A stretch of DNA of 5,033 nucleotides from an uncultured Bacteroidota bacterium. GTDB taxonomy: Bacteria > Bacteroidota > Bacteroidia > 2-12-FULL-35-15. The translations under genes and the position numbers were made by a program. Within the stretch, counting starts at the first letter, position 1. The number at the start of each line of letters is the position of its first letter. Under the pieces are notes generated by a model. It was not told where the DNA came from and ran no database searches. It saw nothing but the letters and a program-made list of their open reading frames with translations. Where the stretch lies: assembly GCA_903833025.1 (NCBI GenBank), contig CAILDT010000359.1:1-5033 (forward strand), given 5' to 3'. This document shows positions 1-4,553 of the stretch, piece by piece.

Positions 1-116
1 ATCCAATCTGAGGAAGTTAAATAACCTGAAAATAATCCAGTACATGCTACAATAAATACCATAAGCTTTCGGCTAATCCATTTATTTAATAATATATCTA
101 ATTGTTCTTTACTCAT
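1..116 (-). CDS. Holin-like small membrane protein, N-terminal part (cut by window edge)
   Basis: The ATG is at 116-114 on the minus strand and the frame stays open to base 1, giving 38 residues. The protein begins MSKEQLDILLNKW and continues with ISRKLMVFIVACTGLF, a hydrophobic stretch at about residues 18-32 after a basic SRK. A short charged or amphipathic N-terminus, then a membrane span, then a polar turn (TSSDW) resembles small holin-like or lysis-associated phage membrane proteins. That is family recollection, not proof. The start overlaps the end of the upstream 75-aa gene by 8 bases (ATGAGTAA), which implies translational coupling. Its place just after the tail-fibre genes fits a lysis cassette. 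The C-terminus is not visible, so a second membrane span cannot be assessed; another small inner-membrane protein is equally possible. Confidence 0.6.
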   Translation of the reverse strand, partial: MSKEQLDILLNKWISRKLMVFIVACTGLFSGYLTSSDW

Positions 117-336
117 ATTTACAAATATCAAATAGTTCGTTTTTTTGTTCTTCTGTTAAAGCATTAAAAAACCATTCCTTTGCTAACATGATTCTAATGT
201 GCTCTTTATTTCTATATAATGTATCTTTATCTTCATCAGATAATTCAGCAATTAAGTTTAATTCATTGATTAAATTTACTGAATCATAAGCAGCACTTAC
301 CGATTTTTGAATTTCTTCTTGTGTTAAGTTTTCCAT
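109..336 (-). CDS. Small acidic helical phage protein, unknown function (75 aa)
   Basis: The protein is Glu/Asp-rich, has no cysteine-rich motif or signal peptide, and appears almost wholly helical. Residues 1-35 look like a possible coiled-coil helix (MENLTQEEIQKSVSAAYDSV onward). A conserved-looking core follows: RNKEHIRIMLAKEWFFNALT, then EEQKNEL. I recall this pattern (RNxxHIxIMLxKEWFxxALTxxQ) in small hypothetical proteins of aquatic tailed phages near the fibre and lysis genes. I know of no assigned function. It starts 10 bases after the stop of the 543-aa fibre and overlaps the downstream holin-like gene by 8 bases, so it sits between fibre and lysis genes. A fibre-assembly or lysis accessory role can be guessed only from position. 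The start is preceded by an A/T-rich leader without Shine-Dalgarno. Confidence 0.85.
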   Translation of the reverse strand: MENLTQEEIQKSVSAAYDSVNLINELNLIAELSDEDKDTLYRNKEHIRIMLAKEWFFNALTEEQKNELFDICKYE

Positions 337-346
337 AATTTATATT

Positions 347-1978
347 TTACATATTTGTGTGAGTTACTTTTCTCCATCCAGTACTATCTCTAAAACATAC
401 TACCTGTAATGTTGTATTGTATACAATTAATCCCGCTGTTGGAGATACAATTGCATTTATTTCCGTTGTTGTCATTCTAGGAGGTAAAAATCCTTTAGTG
501 GTACTATCAATTTGAACTTGTGCACTAGCATCCGGAGCTGTTGTCCCAATACCTATTTGTCCTTTAAGTACTGTTTTAGTTATACTGTTATTACCTATTA
601 CAACAGTATCGGATCCTGCTCCAATAGCAGAATCTCCTATTACAATTTGATTTGTTTGATTATCTGCATATGAAGCAGAATTTGAACCTATATATATAGA
701 TGTATTTGATATTGTATTTGTTGATGCATCACCTAATAATCTACCAGCATATTTTCCTAAAAATACATTATTATTTCCTGAAGTTATATAATATCCTGTG
801 CCATATCCAAGATGTGAATTATAACTTCCTGTTGCATTTGAAAATGCTGAATATGCTCCAAATGTTGCATTACCAACTCCAGTGGTATTGCCTCTATTTG
901 AACTTAATCCTAAAGCAGCATTATAAGCACCTGAAGTATTAAATTGTAAAGAGTTTGATCCAATCCCTGTATTAAAACCACCTGTTGTAGTTAAATATCC
1001 AGCCGCTTGACCTATAAAAGTGTTATAACTAGCATCAGTAGCAAACGACCCTGCTAAATAACCTAAAAATGAATTTGCACTACCGGTTGTATTATAAAGA
1101 CCTGCTCCTCTACCTACTACTGTATTTGAAAAACCTGTTGTATTTGAGTTTAAAGCGGCTCTACCAATTGCAGTGTTTTGTGTTCCTGTAGTATTCGCAT
1201 ATAAAGCATCTTTACCAATAGCTGTGTTACTAACTCCTGTTGTATTTAAATAAAGAGCTTGTGAACCTAATGCTGTGTTATCAGTTCCTGATGTATTATA
1301 ACCACCCGCAACAAATCCAATAAAAGTATTATGATCTCCGGTAGTATTATTTAAACCAGCAGATACTCCTAATACTGTACTATTGTATATATTACCATTG
1401 GTTCTACCAATTGTTAATCCATTAACAGTTAAGTTATATGCTCCTAAATTAACAGGGCCAGTAGCTCCTGTATATGGAACAAACCCTGTTACAGATGGTA
1501 TATCTGATGTTAAAGCCATGGTGCCAGTTGCATTTGGTATAGTTATTGTTTCATTAGATAATAATGTATCCCAAATTAAACTAGTTGAATTACTACCATC
1601 TCCTTGAGATATACTATATCTACTCAAAATTGTTTGTCCTGTATTATCAGAAGCAAAAAATCCATAAGGGGTAATTTGTGCGGCATTATTAACATTGCCT
1701 ATTGTGTAATCAAATAATGTTAATGTTCCTCCATAACTATAAAGGCCATCCCCTTCTAAAGTTAATATTATATCTTTGCCCGTACCTGTATTGCCATTTG
1801 TTAATACTTGATCCAGTGTTGGAGTAATAAGTGGCGCTATAAAATTAGCAATAGTTCCCATTTGGAAACTTTTAGTTTGGTTTTTAGGTTTGCCATTAAC
1901 CATTTTAGTAGTAGTGCCTACAACAGTATCAGTTGCCTGTATATCCGTATTTTTTGGATAACTATATATTATTGCCAT
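347..1978 (-). CDS. Repeat-containing phage tail fibre / adhesin (543 aa)
   Basis: This is probably a trimeric receptor-binding fibre. Residues 1-50 form an N-terminal module (MAIIYSYPKNTD, then TKSFQMGTIANFI) shared with the 101-aa neighbour and likely used to attach to the virion. Residues 60-165 are Gly/Thr/Asn-rich and probably beta-structured. Residues 166-185 (FVPYTGATGPVNLGAYNLTV) match a linker common in phage fibres. Residues 194-414 hold thirteen 17-residue repeats of consensus NTTGxxNTAIGxxAxxx. Residues 443-465 (NQIVIGDSAIGAGSDTVVIG) resemble YadA/Hia-type head repeats. Residues 473-543 (GIGTTAPDAS, TKGFLPPRMTTTEINAI, GLIVYNT, STGWRKV) are a terminal module widespread in Bacteroidota surface and phage proteins. 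No S74/endosialidase-type intramolecular chaperone follows. There is one cysteine (C528). The start is fixed by the shared MAII N-terminus and an A-rich leader. Confidence 0.88.
   Translation of the reverse strand: MAIIYSYPKNTDIQATDTVVGTTTKMVNGKPKNQTKSFQMGTIANFIAPLITPTLDQVLTNGNTGTGKDIILTLEGDGLYSYGGTLTLFDYTIGNVNNAAQITPYGFFASDNTGQTILSRYSISQGDGSNSTSLIWDTLLSNETITIPNATGTMALTSDIPSVTGFVPYTGATGPVNLGAYNLTVNGLTIGRTNGNIYNSTVLGVSAGLNNTTGDHNTFIGFVAGGYNTSGTDNTALGSQALYLNTTGVSNTAIGKDALYANTTGTQNTAIGRAALNSNTTGFSNTVVGRGAGLYNTTGSANSFLGYLAGSFATDASYNTFIGQAAGYLTTTGGFNTGIGSNSLQFNTSGAYNAALGLSSNRGNTTGVGNATFGAYSAFSNATGSYNSHLGYGTGYYITSGNNNVFLGKYAGRLLGDASTNTISNTSIYIGSNSASYADNQTNQIVIGDSAIGAGSDTVVIGNNSITKTVLKGQIGIGTTAPDASAQVQIDSTTKGFLPPRMTTTEINAIVSPTAGLIVYNTTLQVVCFRDSTGWRKVTHTNM
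737..1399 (-). repeat. Thirteen-unit 17-residue (51-nt) coding repeat inside the tail fibre
   Basis: Residues 194-414 of the 543-aa protein divide exactly into thirteen 17-residue units, with no insertion or deletion between them. Examples are NTTGVSNTAIGKDALYA, NTTGTQNTAIGRAALNS and NTSGTDNTALGSQALYL. The first unit (194-210) and units 7, 12 and part of 8 are the most divergent. The glycine at unit position 11 is present in all units and position 7 is always Asn except in unit 1 numbering variants, so the pattern looks like stacked beta-helical or beta-roll rungs. At DNA level the 51-base period is visible but degenerate. Confidence 0.9.
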
Positions 1979-1988
1979 TTATTTATTT

Positions 1989-2294
1989 TTATGATACTAA
2001 AGCTATGGAATAAGACACCCAAGCAGTAGTACCGGTTTTTTCATATATTTTTAATACAGCGGGATTAGCGCATTGTACTTTAAATCCTATTAAAGCGGAA
2101 GGGTAAAGTGTATTTAATGTCGCAAGACTTAATGGTGTTGCTGTAGAATTACTAACCGTGGTGTTTGCAACAAAGTTAACTATGTCTTTTATTGCAAATG
2201 ATTTTGTGGGACTCCCTATATCTTCAAACTGTGTACCTAATACAAAGTCCATTAAAGTTACTGGAGCCTGAGGATAACTATATATTATTGCCAT
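1989..2294 (-). CDS. Short tail-fibre-like protein with shared MAIIYSYP anchor (101 aa)
   Basis: Residues 1-42 parallel the N-terminus of the 543-aa fibre: MAIIYSYP, then a D-x-V-L/V-GT motif (DFVLGTQ against DTVVGTT), then PTKSFAIKDIVNFV against QTKSFQMGTIANFI. The remaining part (LSLATLNTLYPSALIGFKVQ, then KIYEKTGTTAWVSYSIALV) resembles a small terminal module I recall from phage fibre proteins, ending in a W-V-S beta strand. It is therefore probably a short fibre or accessory adhesin that uses the same docking surface as its larger neighbour. It could also be a remnant or decoy anchor. It lies 10 bases before the 543-aa gene and 1 base after the 55-aa gene stop, so all three should be co-translated. 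An AGGA lies about 10 bases upstream of the ATG, the nearest thing to a Shine-Dalgarno in the operon, but it sits inside a Lys-codon-rich sequence. Confidence 0.85.
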   Translation of the reverse strand: MAIIYSYPQAPVTLMDFVLGTQFEDIGSPTKSFAIKDIVNFVANTTVSNSTATPLSLATLNTLYPSALIGFKVQCANPAVLKIYEKTGTTAWVSYSIALVS

Positions 2295-2295
2295 A

Positions 2296-2463
2296 TTATT
2301 TTCCTTTTACTTTTTTCAAATTAGGGTTTGCTTTTTTAGCAGATGGAGATGCTTTTCTAGATGCTGAAGCTAATATAGCCTCTGCACTTTTCATAGATAC
2401 ACCCTCTTTTTTAGCTATTGCTTTCGCTCCAGCTTTAAAACCCATTCCTTTTTTTTCTTTCAT
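2296..2463 (-). CDS. Lys/Ala-rich miniprotein, unknown function (55 aa)
   Basis: This frame is too short for most ORF cut-offs but is clearly a gene. It reads MKEKKGMGFKAGAKAIAKKE, then GVSMKSAEAILASASRKASP, and ends SAKKANPNLKKVKGK. It is strongly basic, with no Asp and no aromatic residue except one Phe. The core (GMGFKA..KIA/AIAKKEG.S...A.AILAS..R.AS..AKK.NP.LK.VKG) matches a pattern I recall from small hypothetical proteins of aquatic phages; no function is known to me. It looks like a short nucleic-acid-binding or virion-packaged basic protein, or possibly a helix-turn-helix-sized fragment. Its ATG overlaps the stop of the 47-aa gene in TAATG, and its TAA is one base before the next ATG, so it is tightly coupled on both sides. 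Confidence 0.8.
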   Translation of the reverse strand: MKEKKGMGFKAGAKAIAKKEGVSMKSAEAILASASRKASPSAKKANPNLKKVKGK

Positions 2464-2606
2464 TACTTTTTGGTTTTAGCTTTTATTTTTTTTGCTTCTG
2501 AAAGCATTGCTTTGGTAGGTTTTTTACCGCTACCTTTATTTTCTCTAATTGAATCCCAAAGTCCGTGTTTAGACTTAGACCCGTCTTTTCTTTTTAACAG
2601 TTCCAT
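2463..2606 (-). CDS. Lys-rich miniprotein with GLWDSIRENKGSGKKPT motif (47 aa)
   Basis: It reads MELLKRKDGSKSKHGLWDSI, then RENKGSGKKPTKAMLSEAKK, and ends IKAKTKK. It is very basic. The GLWDxIRxNKGSGKKPT core resembles short phage hypothetical proteins carrying GLWxNIxxxxxxGSG, which is family recollection with no assigned role. The single Trp and GSGKKPT motif are the recognisable features. This GSGK is not a Walker A loop, because the protein is too short and lacks the rest of a P-loop fold. The gene overlaps the upstream 116-aa gene by 13 bases and the downstream 55-aa gene by 1 base (TAATG). Such packing of three basic proteins suggests linked expression. A virion or DNA-associated role is inference only. 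Confidence 0.78.
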   Translation of the reverse strand: MELLKRKDGSKSKHGLWDSIRENKGSGKKPTKAMLSEAKKIKAKTKK

Positions 2607-2944
2607 TTATCTAGTGCTAGTTTTTTTCTTGATGGTTCCCCATTTGGTTTAGTCATTGGACCTGGCATACCTGACATTCTAGCACAGAAAGATTTTCTAC
2701 GCTTTGCATCTTTGCTACCAGCTTTTAATTCTGACGGTTTTTTTGTTACAGCAGTTTGTAAATGACTACCAGGATGCTCTGCTCTATAGCTTGCAACTCC
2801 CTTAGCATTTAAACCACCTTTTTGATCTTTACCTTCTTTACGTGTCCAAGCGGCAGTTTTATGCAATGGTGATTTATCACAATCACATTTGTGTTTTAAT
2901 GCATCATTGGTTTTTGCAAAATGATTTAATATAGTTGGTCTCAT
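2594..2944 (-). CDS. DUF6321-like basic Cys-containing phage protein (116 aa)
   Basis: The sequence matches the pattern I recall for DUF6321, found in aquatic phages: KTAAWTRKEGKDQKGGLNAK (residues 29-48), GVASYRAEHPGSHLQTAVTK (49-68), KDAKRRKSFCARMSGMPGPM (78-97), and a C-terminal LDKWNC. It has four cysteines: C20 and C22 in CDC near the N-terminus, C87 in SFCARM, and C116 as the last residue. The CxC plus distant cysteines could bind a metal, but only the last two lie within the DUF-like region. The protein is basic and has no membrane segment. Its molecular function is unknown to me. It starts 5 bases after the 219-aa fibre gene and overlaps the 47-aa gene by 13 bases. The leader (AACTAATAAAT before ATG) lacks a Shine-Dalgarno. 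Confidence 0.85.
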   Translation of the reverse strand: MRPTILNHFAKTNDALKHKCDCDKSPLHKTAAWTRKEGKDQKGGLNAKGVASYRAEHPGSHLQTAVTKKPSELKAGSKDAKRRKSFCARMSGMPGPMTKPNGEPSRKKLALDKWNC

Positions 2945-2949
2945 ATTTA

Positions 2950-3609
2950 TTAGTTGTAAACTCTTATTTCTATTAATTTATTATATAATAACGAATTTAT
3001 TCCGTTTAGTCCGGCTTCTAAAACAGATAATGCTAAATAATTTGTATCGTCTTCGTAGCAATAAACATAATAAAGTTGATCATTAGTCCGGGATATATTT
3101 ACTGTTTGATCAATTGTATTAATTGTTTTTATATTTGTAAATAATCCGCTAGAATTAATATAGTAATAACCAATCCCCTCATAAGTAAACCATATATTCC
3201 CAATAGTGTTCTCTAGTACAGTTGCTACTGGGGCACCTGTGTTGTAAACAAGTTCTGCCCCATTATTAGCTCCCCAACTATTTGGTGTTGTTCCTGTTGC
3301 AATAAAATAAGTATTTTCAAGATTATTTGGTGCGCCTACATTTGTAAAATCAGCAGTATTTCCATCATTGCCTTCTATTTTATAAGTTCTACCAATTAAA
3401 AGTGAATCTCCAAAAGAAGATAATGATTCTCCATTATCACCTGTTTGTGTTAATAAAGCAGTAAATACTTTATAAGGTTGTACTGTATTAGCAATGTCTT
3501 GCATTGTATACCATGTATTTAAAGCTTTAAGTGAATCAGGCCCACCATAAGTAGTATTTACTTCTGGGGCTGAAGTTAGTATTTTCTGTCCTTCTGGAAT
3601 TATTGCCAT
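2950..3609 (-). CDS. Tail fibre / adhesin-like structural protein (219 aa)
   Basis: I chose the ATG at 3609 rather than the longer in-frame option at 3906. It gives the MAII N-terminus shared with the 101- and 543-aa genes, shares 19 identical bases around the start with the 101-aa gene, and follows the upstream stop by one base; the extra 99 residues would be an out-of-frame reading of the 111-aa gene. Residues 1-45 (MAIIPEGQKI to WYTMQDIANTV) form a putative anchor. TALLTQTG (50-57) is followed by a module with LLIGRTYKIEG (70-80), ADFTNVGAPNN (86-96) and YFIATGTTPNSWG (101-113). Next comes APVATVLENTIGNIWF (126-141), an aromatic segment (YEGIGYYYIN), and the terminus IEIRVYN. These pieces recur in aquatic phage fibre proteins as I remember them. 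One cysteine (C184). It is probably a virion surface protein; no enzymatic motif is visible. Confidence 0.82.
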   Translation of the reverse strand: MAIIPEGQKILTSAPEVNTTYGGPDSLKALNTWYTMQDIANTVQPYKVFTALLTQTGDNGESLSSFGDSLLIGRTYKIEGNDGNTADFTNVGAPNNLENTYFIATGTTPNSWGANNGAELVYNTGAPVATVLENTIGNIWFTYEGIGYYYINSSGLFTNIKTINTIDQTVNISRTNDQLYYVYCYEDDTNYLALSVLEAGLNGINSLLYNKLIEIRVYN

Positions 3610-3610
3610 A

Positions 3611-3946
3611 TTATTTTGTTTTATAATGTTTACCACTTTCTGATTTTGTACCATTACCATCATTACCCCTATTCCTATGAGGAGATTCCCAGTGCTGGTC
3701 TTCGTGATCCCAATCTTTTCCTTTACCGGAAGGATCCGCTCTATGCCTTCTTTGATCATCCGCCTTTTTTGCTCTCCTATCGGGAGTTTCTGCATAGGCC
3801 AGATCTCTAGCTGCTTTAGCTTTTGCAGCTTTAGGCGATAGCTTTTGTTTTTGTAATGGAGATGCGGCATCCGCCATATAAGCAGATAACGCTCCCGATT
3901 CATCAAATTCTTTTATAGGGGATTGTGATCTTAAGTAGAATGCCAT
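3611..3946 (-). CDS. Basic SP-motif phage protein, unknown function (111 aa)
   Basis: This is the first gene of the minus-strand operon as seen here. The N-terminus MAFYLRSQSPIKEFDESGAL is followed by ASPLQKQKLSPKAAKAKAAR: three SP motifs (SPI, SPL, SPK) and a Lys/Ala/Arg-rich helix. The C-terminal half is charged and His/Asp/Asn-rich (KADDQRRHRADPSGKGKDWD, HEDQHWESPHRNRGNDGNGT) and probably disordered. It has no cysteine, signal peptide or membrane span. I recall similar short proteins with SPL motifs and a DHxDxxxxSxxxNRGNxGxGT tail in aquatic phages, without assigned function. The composition would suit a nucleic-acid-binding or packaged virion protein; this is inference. The start has an A-rich leader (CTATAGAAA before ATG). 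The stop is one base before the 219-aa start. Confidence 0.8.
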   Translation of the reverse strand: MAFYLRSQSPIKEFDESGALSAYMADAASPLQKQKLSPKAAKAKAARDLAYAETPDRRAKKADDQRRHRADPSGKGKDWDHEDQHWESPHRNRGNDGNGTKSESGKHYKTK

Positions 3947-4047
3947 TTTCTATAGTTAAAGTTATAGTTTATACAATCACGTACATTGATCAGTTTTTAC
4001 AGTGTGACATTAGCCTACTACTTTATTAATATAACAACCTAACGTCG

Positions 4048-4082
4048 CATTATTTAAAAAAAAATATTAAAAAAATTTTTTT
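4048..4082. other. A/T-tract region with perfect A7T7 palindrome
   Basis: A run of nine A (4056-4064) is followed by ATATT-like sequence and then seven A and seven T (4069-4082), a perfect 14-base palindrome, directly followed by GGGG. Such phased A-tracts bend DNA and melt easily. They are common at phage origins, promoters and, in transcripts, as weak terminators. Transcription from the left is not expected here, so a terminator reading is less likely. Confidence 0.55.
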
Positions 4083-4111
4083 GGGGTAGGGTAAAAAATA
4101 AAAGTGTATTA

Positions 4112-4119
4112 CAAATATA
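4112..4119 (-). promoter_or_regulatory. Possible Bacteroidota-type -7 box (TATATTTG)
   Basis: On the minus strand TATATTTG matches the Bacteroidota primary sigma factor -7 consensus TAnnTTTG exactly and points toward the 111-aa gene, whose start is about 165 bases downstream. No TTTG or TTG lies at the usual distance of about 17-23 bases upstream; the nearest TTG is 26 bases away. In AT-rich DNA this 8-mer can occur by chance, so it is only a candidate. Confidence 0.2.
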
Positions 4120-4282
4120 TAAGTAAGGGGCTACAGCCTAATTTTCAACTCGATCGAAAAGAAGGGAAACGCGTTTGGTTTGGCCGGGTCCCCCAAGTTT
4201 TGGAATACGGAACGTGGTCGTCTGGATCGCGATTGAATTTCCTGTGAATGTTTCGGGAATGTTCCGGAGCGTGGACCGTGTC

Positions 4283-4323
4283 GTGTGATGTGTGTGTGAT
4301 GTGTCATGATGATGTGTGATGTG
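4283..4323 (+). repeat. Three copies of GTGTGATGTG in a TG-rich tract
   Basis: The decamer GTGTGATGTG occurs at 4283-4292, 4294-4303 and 4314-4323. Its core GTGATGTG occurs again at 4388-4395. Spacings of the first three are 11 and 20 bases, close to one and two helical turns. The surrounding TG-rich sequence makes chance duplication possible. Iterons for a replication protein or repressor sites are the main functional alternatives. Confidence 0.5.
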
Positions 4324-4368
4324 CTGTGTCAGTGTGGTACATACATGATAACATATCGTAATGCGATC

Positions 4369-4414
4369 GTGTGTTTGTTATGATGAGGTGATGTGTGTTT
4401 GTTATGATGAGGTG
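4369..4414 (+). repeat. 22-base perfect tandem direct repeat (period 24)
   Basis: The sequence GTGTGTTTGTTATGATGAGG followed by TG occurs at 4369-4390 and again, without mismatch, at 4393-4414, separated by AT. Each copy includes TTTG, the core of a Bacteroidota -33 element. The repeat is directly upstream of an inverted repeat and the dispersed intergenic repeat. Confidence 0.9.
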
Positions 4415-4430
4415 TCGTGATGTAACCTCA
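4408..4430 (+). other. Inverted repeat TGAGGT / ACCTCA
   Basis: TGAGGT (4408-4413) and ACCTCA (4425-4430) are perfect 6-base arms around an 11-base loop. The left arm overlaps the end of the second 22-base repeat. No T-run follows, so a terminator is unlikely; an operator or RNA hairpin is possible. Confidence 0.4.
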
Positions 4431-4444
4431 ACACGCTGTAATCA

Positions 4445-4459
4445 TTGTACGTAATACAA
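4445..4459 (+). other. Small inverted repeat TTGTA / TACAA
   Basis: TTGTA (4445-4449) and TACAA (4455-4459) are 5-base arms around CGTAA. It ends right where the dispersed repeat begins. It could be an operator half-site pair, but the arms are short. Confidence 0.3.
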
Positions 4460-4512
4460 GCGAGCAGCGCGAGCAACGCGAAGCGTGTATAGCACTTACA
4501 GTACCAACACGG
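4460..4512 (+). repeat. Dispersed intergenic repeat, copy 1
   Basis: GCGAGCAGCGCGAGCAACGC (4460-4479) is followed by GAAGCGTG, TATAGCACTTACAG and TACCAACACGG. It aligns with 4971-5020 over about 50 bases with a few substitutions and small gaps. The best-kept parts are GCGAGCAACGC and TATAGCA(C/T)TTACAG. It lies 41 bases upstream of the 52-aa gene, so it may carry that gene's promoter or a regulatory site. Confidence 0.75.
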
Positions 4513-4553
4513 TGTGGTTGTGATAATATATATGAATACAAAATATAACAACT

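Larger units (their letters stand above)
3947..4553. other. Divergent non-coding region between minus- and plus-strand gene blocks
   Basis: About 600 bases lie between two divergently oriented gene blocks with no convincing coding frame on either strand. Composition changes sharply. Positions 3947-4140 are AT-rich. Positions 4141-4380 contain 112 G or C in 240 bases by hand count, and G clearly exceeds C on the plus strand (for example 24 G against 7 C in 4261-4320). Inside are an A/T palindrome, GTGATGTG copies, a 22-base tandem repeat, two small inverted repeats and one copy of the dispersed intergenic repeat. Promoters for both blocks should lie here. A replication origin or a non-coding RNA is possible but unproven. 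Confidence 0.7.

Noticed and set aside
347..500. Variable region of a diversity-generating retroelement at the fibre C-terminus
   Set aside because: No reverse transcriptase, template repeat or accessory gene is in the window, and the C-terminus is not C-type-lectin-like.
737..1399. CRISPR array suggested by the regular 51-base period
   Set aside because: The period is a coding repeat with conserved amino acids and degenerate DNA; there are no identical repeats separated by unique spacers.
2463..2606. Walker A / P-loop from GSGKKPT in the 47-aa protein
   Set aside because: The protein is far too short for a P-loop fold and has no Walker B or hydrophobic strand before the motif.
700..2652. 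Plus-strand open frames lying over the fibre and miniprotein genes (for example 700-942, 1383-1607, 1808-2029, 2192-2479, 2470-2652)
   Set aside because: They are antisense to genes with clear family-like motifs and have hydrophobic, low-complexity translations and no context of their own.
3616..3810. Plus-strand 64-aa frame opposite the 111-aa gene
   Set aside because: It is antisense to a better-supported gene, with no recognisable motif, and it runs against the operon direction.
3610..3906. N-terminal extension of the 219-aa protein to an ATG at 3906 (318 aa)
   Set aside because: The extra residues are a basic, low-complexity reading of the 111-aa gene in another frame. The MAII start at 3609 matches two neighbouring genes in protein and DNA.
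3950..3957. T7-like promoter core (AACTATAG on the minus strand) before the 111-aa gene
   Set aside because: It would start transcription only a few bases before the ATG, and the rest of a T7-type promoter is not recognisable.
4137..4306. Minus-strand frame open for about 170 bases in the non-coding region
   Set aside because: It has no ATG and a stop just upstream. Its openness is explained by the A/C-rich composition of that strand.
4248..4319. 23-residue plus-strand frame starting MFRECSGAW with several cysteines
   Set aside because: It depends on the TG-rich repeat for its second half, has no suitable leader, and a stop lies directly before the ATG; chance is sufficient.
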